Source: DASXRU01 sp034665305 (GTDB taxonomy: Bacteria; Acidobacteriota; Blastocatellia; Pyrinomonadales; Pyrinomonadaceae). From it: a DNA stretch of 64,000 nt. The DNA lies in the NCBI GenBank assembly GCA_034665305.1, contig JAXDFZ010000003.1, positions 186,001-250,000 on the forward strand, in the 5' to 3' direction. The position numbers were made by a program, and so were the translations under genes. Under the pieces are notes generated by a model. The model made no database searches. It worked only from the letters and a program-made list of their open reading frames with translations, and was not told where the DNA came from. Shown here piece by piece: positions 18,314-26,736 of this stretch (positions within the stretch are counted from its first letter, which is position 1; the number at the start of each line of letters is the position of its first letter).

Positions 18314-18351
18314 ATGAGAATGAAATATGGAAAATGATAAATGGAAAATTG
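18314..18351. repeat. Degenerate heptanucleotide tract
   Basis: Units ATGAGA/ATGAAAT/ATGGAAA/ATGATAA/ATGGAAA repeat with a 7-nt period, between accC-like and the DUF3592-like gene. A fainter inverse tract (TCATTTT/TCATTTC) precedes it at about 18259-18279. Confidence 0.5.
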
Positions 18352-18365
18352 TTTGTGATTTTCAC

Positions 18366-18653
18366 CTACACCACAACCGAGTTGGCCGGCCAGTGCGGAT
18401 CGTACCTCATCGTGACGCGGCTGCCCGGCATGTACTGATTGGGGCGATCACTTTGTTCAGCGTCCAGCAGTTGCGACGACTCGTATTCCACGCCGGCAAT
18501 GTTGTAGGTGTAATAAACCGTAAGCCGATCGGCTTCGTCTTTGCTCGTTCCCAAAAGGATCGCTTCTCCCACCCGGCCGGCGCGCAGCAGGGTGGCGCGG
18601 CGGGTGACTTCAGGATCTTCTTTATTTCGTCGGAAACGAGCCAGGAAGGACAT
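18366..18653 (-). CDS. Small DUF3592-like protein
   Basis: A 95-residue protein with the pattern of DUF3592: GEAILLGTSKDEADRLTVYY (beta strands), YNIAGVEYESSQ, MPGSRVTMRYDPHWPANSVV. No membrane segment is present in this short form. I used the ATG at 18653 because the upstream in-frame extension overlaps the preceding gene. It lies 11 nt after the zinc-ribbon membrane protein gene on the same strand, so the two are probably co-transcribed. Function unknown. Confidence 0.65.
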   Translation of the reverse strand: MSFLARFRRNKEDPEVTRRATLLRAGRVGEAILLGTSKDEADRLTVYYTYNIAGVEYESSQLLDAEQSDRPNQYMPGSRVTMRYDPHWPANSVVV

Positions 18654-18664
18654 AACGCACGAGC

Positions 18665-19555
18665 CTAAGGCTTGCCCGGCTTTGCTGCAGCGCTGGTGAT
18701 GGATTCCACGTCTTCGGAAACTTTCAACATGACGCCGTTCCGAATAATCCAATCGTCTTCATTGCCGAGGACTTTGTCCTCGCCGGCCAGCCTGAGGTTG
18801 TAATTCGTAAAGGAAACTGGCTGATCGACCGATTCGTCGGTGACCTGGGAAACATTGCGGAAGACGGTGCTGCGAATCGCTCCGGGCTTGGCTTTCACCG
18901 CGATTTCCGTACTGGGTGAATAGCCGGCGGGATCGATTCCGGCGAGCACAGCCGCGATCGAGCCGTCAGGATCGGGGAGTTTTTTCAGATCGTTGATATC
19001 GCCGGAGAAGCTGCCGTAGCGCTGTGTGTATTCCAACTGCGCCCGGTGAAAGGTCTGCATCTTCGCCTGAATCCCTGCTTCGACGGAGTCGCGATGCTGG
19101 TGCCAGCGTTCCGGGATCGTGACTGCAATCAAAGTAGCGATGGCGATGGTAACGCTCGCCGCTGTCAACAGTCCGGTATACGCCATGCGCGCGCCCGTAA
19201 ACCGCAAAGGCGATCCCTTGATGCTGCGACAAACCCGCACGCCGCCCCAAAGAGCAACAATGCTGATAGGCAATGCCACCCACTTCAAACCCCAGGCAGC
19301 GGTTTCGGCAGCAGCTACCAATGACCAGAAACTTGTGGAGATGGGCCCGTTTTGCATCAGCGCTGAAAGCGTAAAGCCCACCATCACCGCCAGCATAATG
19401 ATGCCGGTAGCTGCTATCAGAAATGCACGACCGTAAGAAGGAAGCTCGTGCTGCGGCTTTGCCAAGGGGGGACCAACGGCGCGCGCGCCGCAGGCATCGC
19501 AACCGGCCATCAAATCGCCTTCGAACTTGAAGCCGCAACAGGGACAAATAATCAC
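18665..19555 (-). CDS. Zinc-ribbon membrane protein with pilin-like C-terminal region
   Basis: A 296-residue protein. It begins with a zinc ribbon (CPCCGFKFEG..GCDACGA, residues 4-22), then has about four membrane segments (around residues 43-65, 77-105, 124-146). The C-terminal 140 residues form a soluble domain starting with an amphipathic helix (QAKMQTFHRAQLEYTQRYGS) and ending in beta strands, a layout like the globular part of type IV pilins or pseudopilins. No family name can be given. It sits between the CDP-alcohol phosphatidyltransferase (51 nt upstream) and the DUF3592-like gene. Confidence 0.65.
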   Translation of the reverse strand: MIICPCCGFKFEGDLMAGCDACGARAVGPPLAKPQHELPSYGRAFLIAATGIIMLAVMVGFTLSALMQNGPISTSFWSLVAAAETAAWGLKWVALPISIVALWGGVRVCRSIKGSPLRFTGARMAYTGLLTAASVTIAIATLIAVTIPERWHQHRDSVEAGIQAKMQTFHRAQLEYTQRYGSFSGDINDLKKLPDPDGSIAAVLAGIDPAGYSPSTEIAVKAKPGAIRSTVFRNVSQVTDESVDQPVSFTNYNLRLAGEDKVLGNEDDWIIRNGVMLKVSEDVESITSAAAKPGKP

Positions 19556-19606
19556 GTTATTAACCTCGGTCGTCAGTGTAACAGACTGTGAACTAAAATA
19601 TCGGGC

Positions 19607-20323
19607 CTAACCCGTTTTATGAGCGAGCTTTGGCGCCTGCCTCGGCTCGGAAGTGGCGTTTGATGCAGTAAGCGACGATTTCGCTGTCACCGCCCGGGCG
19701 GCATCGGCTTTTTTTACTTCGCGCCACGTGTGGTACATGCGATGAGCAAAAGTCCAATAGGAGCCCACCGCCAGCACCCAGAGCACCGCCGGCATCCTGT
19801 TTAAGAACGGACTGGTTGAGCCGGGATGCGTCGTCAGGCCGCCAATAATTAGGAGCACTACGCGCTCCGGGCGGCGCAGAAAGCCGACATCGCACTTTGC
19901 TATCAGACTTTCGGCCCGGGCGCTCGCATAGCTGACCATGACCGATCCCATCAAAGCCGCGCCGGTCAGGAAAACATTCAGCGTGGAATGGTATTGCGTG
20001 TTCCGCGCGTAAAAGACCATCAGCCCTATGAACACCACCATGTCCGAGAGCCGGTCGAGCGAAGAATCCAAAAAGCCGCCGAAACTGGTAACGCGTCCGG
20101 AAAGTCGCGCCACCTGTCCATCCAGCATGTCAAAGAGATTGGCAACGATCAGAATGATGCCGGCCCAGAAAAAATAGCCGAGTCCGAAGAGAAGTCCGCA
20201 TCCGACATTAATCGCAACGCCAATGAGCGTGAGAAAGTTCGGATTAATATGACCGTGGGCCAGCCAGCGCACCATCGCGTCAATAATGCGCTGCGCGCCC
20301 CGTCCTATACTTGCACCGAACAT
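19607..20323 (-). CDS. CDP-alcohol phosphatidyltransferase family protein
   Basis: A 238-residue inner-membrane enzyme with the full CDP-OH-P motif D-G-x2-A-R-x8-G-x3-D-x3-D: DGQVARLSGRVTSFGGFLDS with the last Asp in LDR, about residues 68-91. Several membrane segments flank it. The family transfers a phosphatidyl group from CDP-diacylglycerol to an alcohol (glycerol-3-phosphate, inositol phosphate, serine and others). The substrate is not decidable here; PgsA-like or archaetidylinositol-phosphate-synthase-like are candidates. The C-terminal 40 residues are a polar tail. Confidence 0.85.
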   Translation of the reverse strand: MFGASIGRGAQRIIDAMVRWLAHGHINPNFLTLIGVAINVGCGLLFGLGYFFWAGIILIVANLFDMLDGQVARLSGRVTSFGGFLDSSLDRLSDMVVFIGLMVFYARNTQYHSTLNVFLTGAALMGSVMVSYASARAESLIAKCDVGFLRRPERVVLLIIGGLTTHPGSTSPFLNRMPAVLWVLAVGSYWTFAHRMYHTWREVKKADAARAVTAKSSLTASNATSEPRQAPKLAHKTG

Positions 20324-20482
20324 TCTTAGGCCAGTCTCCCGTCAGGCAAGGGCAGTGAACCGGTGGGCACTCAATATTGGGGTGCGCCTCTCAGAAAGCG
20401 CATGATAGGGAGGTGCCAAAGCTATTGTCAAGAAAAAGTCAGAAGTCTTTGAGCTGGTCTTCGGATGTTACATCCTGCAGGT

Positions 20483-21391
20483 TTACAGGGGTTGCGGAGA
20501 AATGGGCGGTTCATCTGTTTCACCTTCTCTTTCTATTCGCCTGCGCTTCTCAGCCAACGCTTGTGCTTGCCGGCGGGCCTCATCTGCCAGTTTCGAAAAG
20601 GCACCTTCGGCGATGGCATCACGCTCCATTTGAGCCAGCCTGCCGCTCTCTACCAACAGGTTGGTCTTGTAAGACCAGGCAGGTTCCGAGATGGGATTGA
20701 GAGCAATCGCCATCTCCGCCATTTCCAGTCCGCTGGTCACGCACTGTTGCGCTTTTTGAAGATCTGATTCATCGCTGGGCTTTTTGATAACGGCTATTAT
20801 TTCCCGGCCCTTCTTAATCAACTGTTTGTTCAACTCCGTTATTTTGAATGAGCAATCCCAATCCTTCCCCGCAAGAACTGCATAAGCTTCAGCTCGTTTT
20901 TCCGCCGCGAACAGTGGGTTTGCCGCGCGTTGCAAGATCCAATCCCGTAGCAATTGCTCCTCGCGCAATGCGTGATAGAGGGCAGCGACAGCCTTGTATG
21001 CTTCTTCGTGCGTGGGTTCGGCAGCTAGTATTCTCTGGTAGGCGCGAATTGCCTCGCGCCCCTTCTCTAAGTTCTCCGGAGTCTCACTTGGGGGTTGAAA
21101 TTGGATATGAATCGAGTGAGCCAGGAACAAGGGTGCTACCCCGTTTGTTGGATCCAGCGTCAGCGCTTTCTCCGAATGACGTTGGGCTTCAGCAAAGTCG
21201 CCATCTCTGTACGCTGCTGCAGCGCGGTTCAATTCCTCCCGCGCCTCGCGCTGGGCGGCTGTCAGTTGCGCACTCGCAACAGTTGGTCCAGCTTCCTGGC
21301 CCGGAGTTGATATGGCAAGAACCGCCAGGAGAGCAACCGCGGTGAGAAATCTCTTGCCGGCTGAAGGCATGGTTTTACTAACAGAGTTCAT
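20483..21391 (-). CDS. Secreted TPR protein
   Basis: A 302-residue protein with an N-terminal signal peptide (FLTAVALLAVLAISTPGQ, about residues 15-32) and tetratricopeptide-like helices (for example LNRAAAAYRDGDFAEAQRHS, about 54-73, and YQRILAAEPTHEEAYKAVAA, about 117-136). Its start codon overlaps the greA stop by 4 nt (ATGA), so translation is probably coupled to greA. Such TPR proteins usually scaffold periplasmic complexes; no partner is evident. Confidence 0.75.
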   Translation of the reverse strand: MNSVSKTMPSAGKRFLTAVALLAVLAISTPGQEAGPTVASAQLTAAQREAREELNRAAAAYRDGDFAEAQRHSEKALTLDPTNGVAPLFLAHSIHIQFQPPSETPENLEKGREAIRAYQRILAAEPTHEEAYKAVAALYHALREEQLLRDWILQRAANPLFAAEKRAEAYAVLAGKDWDCSFKITELNKQLIKKGREIIAVIKKPSDESDLQKAQQCVTSGLEMAEMAIALNPISEPAWSYKTNLLVESGRLAQMERDAIAEGAFSKLADEARRQAQALAEKRRRIEREGETDEPPISPQPL

Positions 21392-21861
21392 TTTGGCTGG
21401 TCGTGCAGGGTGGTGAGTTTTCTGATCTCAAAGGTCCGCGCGCCGGCGGGCGTCCGCACCGTCACTTCATCGCCTTCTTCTTTTCCCATCAAACTCTTGC
21501 CGATCGGAGACATCGTGGAAATGAGGCCCGCTTGCGGATCGCTCTCTTCCGGCGTCACCAGGCGATACGTCACTTCCTCTTCCTTTTCTCCGTCAAACAA
21601 TATCAAGGTTGAGCCATAGCCGGCTTTCGTCTTTGAAATTTTCGATAAATCGATGGACGCAATTTCGCTGACTCGCTGGCGCAACTCTACGATCCGCGCT
21701 TTCACCACGTTCTGCCGGTCCAACGCCGCGCGATATTCCGAGTTTTCCCGCAGGTCGCCAAACTCCAGCGCACGCTTGATTTCCTTGGGCAAGTGGACCC
21801 GCAATTCCGATTCCAGTTCTTCCAGTTCCGATTGCAACCGCTGTTTAATTTGTTCGCTCAA
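21388..21861 (-). CDS. greA: Transcription elongation factor GreA
   Basis: A 157-residue protein of normal GreA length. The N-terminal coiled coil ends in the tip motif FGDLRENSEYRAALDRQ, whose Asp and Glu position the metal for transcript cleavage in backtracked RNA polymerase. The C-terminal half has the FKBP-like domain with SPIGKSLMGKEEGDEV. It is the promoter-proximal gene of a minus-strand group with the TPR gene. Confidence 0.93.
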   Translation of the reverse strand: MSEQIKQRLQSELEELESELRVHLPKEIKRALEFGDLRENSEYRAALDRQNVVKARIVELRQRVSEIASIDLSKISKTKAGYGSTLILFDGEKEEEVTYRLVTPEESDPQAGLISTMSPIGKSLMGKEEGDEVTVRTPAGARTFEIRKLTTLHDQPK

Positions 21862-22138
21862 AATGCTCCCATCCGCGCAGTCTAAAGTACGCTACCGCAC
21901 ACAATTCAATTACAACAAAACTACAATGACACAAACTTCAAATTTGGTCATATACTCCCGCCGTTTTCGGGGTACCGAAACGAGTCTCTCGACCCGACGA
22001 TCCCAGGACATTCTCTCTCTGGACTTCCGAAAGTAAGCAAATCCCACGGTGCGGCCGGGACATGCTTGCGGTGGCAGTCGCGTCAAAATTTTCCCCAAGA
22101 AAGGACGCGGTGAACTCCCACTCACCTCGAAACGGAAT

Positions 22139-23203
22139 ATGCCCGACAAGAATTCGCATCGAGGAAAACTAGTTCTATTTGTTGAAGACGATCCCGCACT
22201 GCTCCAGTTGGGAAGTGTCAGCCTGGAGCGGGCTGGTTATGCTTTTGCCGGCGCGCCCAACGGTTTTCAGGGCCTTCACCTGGCCCGCAAACTGAAGCCT
22301 GACTTAATCATTCTGGATTATATGATGCCAGGCATCAGCGGGAAAGAGGTCTTTTACGAGCTGGCGCATGATGCCGACGAAGCGTTGCGTCATACGCCGA
22401 TCGTAATGCTGACCGCGCGCACCGACAATCGCGGGGAACAGCGGGAGCTGCTTGAGCATGGCCTCTCAGCCTATCTATGCAAGCCATTTGGCCACAGCGA
22501 GCTGCTCAACGTGATTGACAACGTCCTTGTGACCAGCCAGATTCGGGCCAGGAATCGTGTGCTGGAAGCAGAGTCGCGCCAGTCATTTGTTTCCACCGTG
22601 CGGGCCTTGATTTCATTGTTGGCGATTAAGGATAACTACACGGGCGAACACTCAAACATGACGGCTAATTACGCGGAAGCCGTCGCCGTGGGACTGAACC
22701 TATCGGAAGAGGAAGTTACCCACATCAAACTGGGCGCGCTGTTACATGACATCGGCAAGATTGGTGTCCCGGAATGCATCCTTTGTAAATCCGGGCGGCT
22801 TACTGCCGAAGAAACCATCATCATGAGACGCCACGTGGATTATGGCGAACATGTGCTGGTGGGCGTGCCGCATATGGATGCTGTGCGCGCGATCGTCAAA
22901 CATCATCACGAGTGGTGGAATGGTTGCGGCTATCCATCCGGGTTGCGCGCCACTGAAATTCCCATTGGCGCCCGGATCGTAGCGGTCGCGGACGCCTATG
23001 ATGCGATGACCAGTGACCGTCCGTACCGGCAGCACCTGTCACAGGCCGTCGCGGTCGATCGCCTGCAAAGAGCAAGCGGTACGCAGTTCGACGAAGATGT
23101 CGTGCGGGCCTTTGTACAGACGCTGGATGGCTTTGATTCCGCGATGCCGCGTGAGATTCACCTGGAGTTTCTGGACGAGCTGCGACCGTTGGCCTATCAG
23201 TGA
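22139..23203 (+). CDS. Response regulator with HD-GYP output (cyclic-di-GMP phosphodiesterase)
   Basis: A 354-residue protein. Residues about 10-130 are a receiver domain (FVEDDPALL acidic pocket, phosphorylatable Asp in LIILDYMMPG, Thr in MLTART, Lys in CKPFG). The C-terminal half is an HD-GYP phosphodiesterase: LLHDIGKIGVP, KHHHEWWNGCGYPSGL and ARIVAVADAYDAMTSDRPYR. It should hydrolyse cyclic-di-GMP when phosphorylated. No histidine kinase lies nearby, so it is an orphan regulator. I used the ATG at 22139, directly before the receiver domain; a GTG at 22049 would add 30 residues of no recognisable structure. The 3' end overlaps the convergent phosphofructokinase gene by 7 nt. Confidence 0.88.
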   Translation: MPDKNSHRGKLVLFVEDDPALLQLGSVSLERAGYAFAGAPNGFQGLHLARKLKPDLIILDYMMPGISGKEVFYELAHDADEALRHTPIVMLTARTDNRGEQRELLEHGLSAYLCKPFGHSELLNVIDNVLVTSQIRARNRVLEAESRQSFVSTVRALISLLAIKDNYTGEHSNMTANYAEAVAVGLNLSEEEVTHIKLGALLHDIGKIGVPECILCKSGRLTAEETIIMRRHVDYGEHVLVGVPHMDAVRAIVKHHHEWWNGCGYPSGLRATEIPIGARIVAVADAYDAMTSDRPYRQHLSQAVAVDRLQRASGTQFDEDVVRAFVQTLDGFDSAMPREIHLEFLDELRPLAYQ

Positions 23204-24300
23204 TGGTCTAACTCGTCAGGCGCTCCAAAAGAAATGCCGGTATCGCGGGCGGTGCGGACCAGTTGCCCTTCAGCCGGGACCGTTTTGATCCGGGCAATGG
23301 CCTCGTCAATGGGCACGGTTACGACGTCGGACGCTTGTAACGCCACCATCACATCGCGCTTTCCATCTGCTAATGCCCGCACCGCGCAGGCGCCGTAGTT
23401 CGTCGCCAACATGCGATCGAACGCGTTTGGCCGGCCGCCGCGCTGCAGGTGACCGAGTACCACGCAACGACATTCCTTGCCGGTTACGCGCTCAAGATCT
23501 TCCCTTAAGTGCGCTCCAATTCCGCCCAGTCGCGGCGCAGCTTGTTTGCTTCCCAAATCCTGATAGATCAGATCGTGGCCTTGTTCCAGCGCGCCCTCCG
23601 AAACCACGATGATGCTGAAGAGGGAACCGCTTTCGTCGCGCTCGCGAATCTTTGCCGCCACCGATTCAGTAGTGAAGGGAATCTCGGGAATCAGAATCAC
23701 ATCAGCGCCGCCGGCGAGACCCGAATGCAAAGCGATCCAACCGGTATTTCGGCCCATCACTTCGAGAATCATTACGCGGTCATGGGATTCGGCAGTCGTA
23801 TGCAAACGATCAAGCGCCTCGGTGGCGATATCCAACGCCGTCACAAAACCGAAAGTCAGTTCGGTACAGGCAAGATCGTTGTCGATCGTCTTAGGAACAC
23901 CCACTACGGGATAGCCCCGGCGATCAAATTCCGCAGCGATCCCGAGGGTTCCTTCGCCGCCCAGCACAATCAGAGCTTCGATGCCTTCGCGCTTTAGATT
24001 TGCACACGCTTCACGATAAATTTCTTCCGGGCTCGACGGCACACCGTCGACCGTGCGCTCTACAAATCGCCCGCGATTGCGCGTGCCCAGAATCGTGCCG
24101 CCTCTTGGCAACAGCCCGCGAACGTCGGCTGACGTTAGTTCGCGTGTACGCGTTTCGCCGAGCAAGCCTTCGAAGCCATCTTCGATCCCGACGACGCGCA
24201 TCCCGTATTCACCGGTCGCGGTCTTAACTACCGAGCGAATGACTGCGTTGAGACCCGGCGCGTCGCCGCCGCCGGTCAGAATCCCGATTGTTTTGTACAT
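23197..24300 (-). CDS. pfkA: 6-phosphofructokinase
   Basis: A 367-residue glycolytic kinase of the PfkA superfamily. The start MYKTIGILTGGGDAPGLN is exactly the family N-terminus, so I prefer ATG 24300 over an in-frame upstream codon. GGEGTLGIA replaces the GGDGS loop; Gly after the acidic residue indicates ATP rather than pyrophosphate as donor, as in the actinobacterial-type group of ATP-dependent enzymes. The catalytic segment PKTIDND and MGRNTGWIAL (fructose-6-phosphate site) are present. Confidence 0.9.
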   Translation of the reverse strand: MYKTIGILTGGGDAPGLNAVIRSVVKTATGEYGMRVVGIEDGFEGLLGETRTRELTSADVRGLLPRGGTILGTRNRGRFVERTVDGVPSSPEEIYREACANLKREGIEALIVLGGEGTLGIAAEFDRRGYPVVGVPKTIDNDLACTELTFGFVTALDIATEALDRLHTTAESHDRVMILEVMGRNTGWIALHSGLAGGADVILIPEIPFTTESVAAKIRERDESGSLFSIIVVSEGALEQGHDLIYQDLGSKQAAPRLGGIGAHLREDLERVTGKECRCVVLGHLQRGGRPNAFDRMLATNYGACAVRALADGKRDVMVALQASDVVTVPIDEAIARIKTVPAEGQLVRTARDTGISFGAPDELDHH

Positions 24301-24376
24301 AACTCGAAACCCGAAACCCGTAACTAATTTTACTCTCGAGGGCTCATAGTGCTTACCATCTTCTGGATATTTGCCG

Positions 24377-24607
24377 TCACAATTCCATCCGACGTTGTTT
24401 CGTCGCAGGGCGGGACCGGCATGCTGGAATTGCAAACACGTGCTCCGGTGAAATTATTCTGTATCCCAAATCCCCGAGCTCGTCGGTGATATTGAAAGGC
24501 TCCTGCTCCTTCAGATGCACGCCCACGGCGGGAACGATTGCGCTGGTGCCCTCGCTCAGTTCGCGATCGAAGGGCGTGAAGGGAAAGTATTTGCGAGAAG
24601 TAGTCAT
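24377..24607 (-). CDS. Possible small hypothetical protein
   Basis: A 76-residue reading frame upstream of pfkA on the same strand, with protein-like composition in its first 60 residues (PFTPFDRELSEGTSAIVPAV). AGAAGG lies about 11 nt before the ATG. No family recognised. It may be real or chance. The gap 24301-24989 otherwise holds only the small frame at 24801 and the control region of the PerR gene. Confidence 0.35.
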   Translation of the reverse strand: MTTSRKYFPFTPFDRELSEGTSAIVPAVGVHLKEQEPFNITDELGDLGYRIISPEHVFAIPACRSRPATKQRRMEL

Positions 24608-24800
24608 CCGTAGTGTGCCTTCTAAGATGTTAGCGTACTCATCTTAAGAATCAAAAATGTCCGATCGTTTCAGAGGCAACGATTCGGAAGCCTCATGACG
24701 TGATTGATGTCAGTCCACGTAGCGAACGCCAGAATTAGGCCATTTGAAAATATAAGTCGTATCCAAATGATTGGAGAAATATTAGAACGGAGAAAACAAC

Positions 24801-24953
24801 ATGGGAAGCATACATTTTGCATCAGGAACGTTTCCGCCCGCGATAAGCGAAGTAGTTGGCTACAAATCAGGGGTTGCTTTGTCCTACGAACAAATCCTGG
24901 AACACTTGGACGACTCGGACTACCTTGAAACTATCACAATGGGCGCGACTTGA
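24801..24953 (+). CDS. Candidate 50-residue small protein upstream of perR
   Basis: ATG at 24801 preceded by CGGAG (24789-24793) opens a 50-codon frame with ordinary amino-acid use (MGSIHFASGTFPPAISEVVG at the N-terminus, an acidic EHLDDSDYLET segment near the end). Its stop codon overlaps the -35 box of the perR promoter. No family is recognised; it has no signal peptide or membrane segment. A true short gene or a chance frame are both possible. Confidence 0.4.
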   Translation: MGSIHFASGTFPPAISEVVGYKSGVALSYEQILEHLDDSDYLETITMGAT

Positions 24954-24985
24954 CTTATTCCAAATTATAATTAGAATAGTTCTAA
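24950..24985 (+). promoter_or_regulatory. perR promoter with overlapping Fur/PerR-type operator
   Basis: TTGACT (24950-24955), a 16-nt spacer and TAGAAT (24972-24977) form a sigma70-type promoter. A perfect inverted repeat TTAGAA-TAG-TTCTAA (24971-24985) covers the -10, in the 7-1-7 layout of PerR/Fur boxes. A second half-site TTATAAT (24965-24971) abuts it. Binding of the product of the next gene would block the promoter, so autorepression is likely. The expected transcription start lies only a few bases before the ATG at 24990. Confidence 0.6.
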
Positions 24986-24989
24986 ATTC

Positions 24990-25418
24990 ATGAACATGAA
25001 CCGTCCCAGACCCAAGAAGCAGCGGCAGGCTAAGCTGCCCCCATTAACCCGGCAGCGCCAGGTCGTATTGGATGTGGTGCAACAAACCTACGCCCATCCG
25101 ACGGCCGCCGCGGTGTTTCAGGCGGCGCGTGAGCGTATGCCAACCATCAGTTTTGCGACTGTTTATAACTCTCTGCGCTACCTGAAGGAAACGGGTCTGG
25201 TGCGTGAAGTTACTTTCGGCAATGGCGCTAGTCGCTACGACGGCGAAACTGAGCGGCATGATCATGCGATCTGTTCGGAATGCGGGAAGTTGGTGGATTT
25301 TACTCTACCCGCAACCCTGGAATTGATGCGTTCCGCAGCGCGGTCATCGCGCTTCAAGCCGGAAACAGTTCATCTGACGCTGATCGGGCTTTGTCCTGAT
25401 TGTCGTGCGCCCGGCTAA
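24990..25418 (+). CDS. Fur-family regulator, PerR-like
   Basis: A 142-residue metal-dependent repressor. A winged-helix DNA-binding half (TRQRQVVLDVVQQTYAHPTA ... ISFATVYNSLRYLKETGLV) is followed by the dimerisation/metal half with SRYD, HDHAICSECGKLVDF and a second CxxC (LCPDC) forming the structural zinc site. The Asp in SRYD corresponds to the residue that distinguishes peroxide-sensing PerR from most Fur proteins, though assignment from this alone is tentative. The peroxiredoxin gene starts 85 nt downstream, which supports a peroxide-response role. No Shine-Dalgarno sequence precedes either ATG (24990 or 24996), and the promoter position predicts a nearly leaderless mRNA. Confidence 0.85.
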   Translation: MNMNRPRPKKQRQAKLPPLTRQRQVVLDVVQQTYAHPTAAAVFQAARERMPTISFATVYNSLRYLKETGLVREVTFGNGASRYDGETERHDHAICSECGKLVDFTLPATLELMRSAARSSRFKPETVHLTLIGLCPDCRAPG

Positions 25419-25460
25419 ATGGCGAAACGAACCTTGAAAGTATTACCTGGAAATTCATCC

Positions 25461-25473
25461 GCCGATCATCGGC
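25461..25473. promoter_or_regulatory. Palindrome upstream of the peroxiredoxin gene
   Basis: GCCGAT-C-ATCGGC is a perfect 6-1-6 palindrome 30 nt before the peroxiredoxin ATG. It could be an operator or a small hairpin; it does not match the PerR-type box at 24971. Confidence 0.3.
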
Positions 25474-25503
25474 TTAACCTAACAACCATCCTGAGGAGGA
25501 AAC

Positions 25504-26094
25504 ATGTCAGCAGTAGCACCAGCAGTAGCACCAGCAGTAACCGCAGCATTTGAAACGGCGCAAGTAGGCAAGCCGGCGCCGGATTTCGACATTCCATCAA
25601 CCAGAAACATCGACAAACTGAATGAGCCGGTGAAGCTCTCGGACTATAAAGGGAAGTGGGTAGTTCTACTCTTCTATCCTTTAGACTTTACGTTTGTCTG
25701 TCCTACTGAATTAACTACGTTCAGCGATCGCTATGACGATTTCGAAGGCATTAATGCCGAAGTGATCGGCGTCTCGACAGATTCCGTGTATTCGCATCGC
25801 GCCTGGCTGCAAACGCCGCGAGACAAGGGCGGCGTCGAAGGTCTGCGTTTCCCGCTGGCCGCCGACATTACCAAACAGATGTCACGCAACTACGACGTGC
25901 TGATCGAAGATCGCGGCATCGCGCTGCGTGGTCTGTTTGTGATCGACCCGGAAGGCATCCTGCGCTACAAGGTGGTGCATGATCTGAATATTGGCCGCTC
26001 GGCCGAGGAAACGCTGCGCGTCATTCAAGCCCTGCAAACCGGTGGTTTGTGTCAGGCCGAATGGCGACCCGGTCAGGAAAACCTGAAACCCTAA
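25504..26094 (+). CDS. 2-Cys peroxiredoxin (AhpC/Prx1 type)
   Basis: A 196-residue thiol peroxidase that reduces H2O2 and organic peroxides. The peroxidatic Cys lies in YPLDFTFVCPTELTTF (about residue 62) and the resolving Cys in GGLCQAEWRPG (about residue 184), where the usual form is EVCPANW. The N-terminus carries a short Ala/Val/Pro repeat (SAVAPAVAPAV) not present in typical members. An excellent AGGAGG (25494-25499) precedes the ATG. It lies downstream of the PerR-like regulator and upstream of a TlpA-like thioredoxin, which together look like a peroxide-defence unit. Confidence 0.92.
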   Translation: MSAVAPAVAPAVTAAFETAQVGKPAPDFDIPSTRNIDKLNEPVKLSDYKGKWVVLLFYPLDFTFVCPTELTTFSDRYDDFEGINAEVIGVSTDSVYSHRAWLQTPRDKGGVEGLRFPLAADITKQMSRNYDVLIEDRGIALRGLFVIDPEGILRYKVVHDLNIGRSAEETLRVIQALQTGGLCQAEWRPGQENLKP

Positions 26095-26186
26095 TCCGTT
26101 CCGCCAAGTTTGGTTGCGGAAGATATTGGACGGCAGAACGGGGACGAATAGTTTCCGTTCTGTCTTTAATCGTTTGGAGAACTAAC

Positions 26187-26663
26187 ATGCCTATGCGGAT
26201 CGGCACAGTGATGCCGGCGTTTGATGGCGCTACCGAATGGATCAATGAAGCTCCTCAGGTTGAAAACGCCGGCGCTAAGCCTGGATTGACCCTGGTACAT
26301 TTCTGGTCGCTCAGTTGCGGCACTTGCAAAGAAAACCTGCCGCGAGTTGCGGAGTGGCGGGCGCAGCACAGCGAAAAGGGTCTTCGCCTAATCGCCGTTC
26401 ACATGCCGCGTTATCCCGCCGACATGGATCTTGAGGCGGTGCGGCAGGCAATTGCGACCTACAACATTACGGAACCTTGCGCGATCGACAACGAGCACAA
26501 AGTGCGAGACGCATTTCTTAACGAGCAGGGCTACGTTCCCGCCTATTATCTCTTCGATAGCGAAAACAAACTGCGAGGCTTTGCCGCCGGCGAACGCGGC
26601 CTGGATGTAATCGCACCGTCTTTGAATCGGCTGCTGGGCCTATTGCAATCGGCGGTAAGTTAG
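26187..26663 (+). CDS. TlpA/redoxin-like thioredoxin-fold protein
   Basis: A 158-residue protein with a thioredoxin fold: LVHFWSLSCGTCKENLPRV carries the CxxC (C-G-T-C), followed by LRLIAVHMPR and a cis-Pro segment QGYVPAYYLFD. No signal peptide is present, so it is cytoplasmic. I chose the ATG at 26187, preceded by GGAG at 26176-26179; an in-frame upstream codon would overlap the peroxiredoxin gene. Position suggests it reduces the peroxiredoxin or acts in the same response; this is inference. Confidence 0.82.
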   Translation: MPMRIGTVMPAFDGATEWINEAPQVENAGAKPGLTLVHFWSLSCGTCKENLPRVAEWRAQHSEKGLRLIAVHMPRYPADMDLEAVRQAIATYNITEPCAIDNEHKVRDAFLNEQGYVPAYYLFDSENKLRGFAAGERGLDVIAPSLNRLLGLLQSAVS

Positions 26664-26736
26664 CGCTCTTCTTAAATCGATGTCAGGCTTCTCTCGAACA
26701 GGTGACTGTCTCCGTGTTCGTGCTAACCTTCTTTAG

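Noticed and set aside
22021..22138. Possible cyclic-di-GMP (GEMM) riboswitch before the HD-GYP gene
   Set aside because: GCAAA and a few purine-rich bits are present, but the GGGACGCAAAGCC-type core and the tetraloop/receptor arrangement are not. A small AAGCA/TGCTT pairing alone is not enough.
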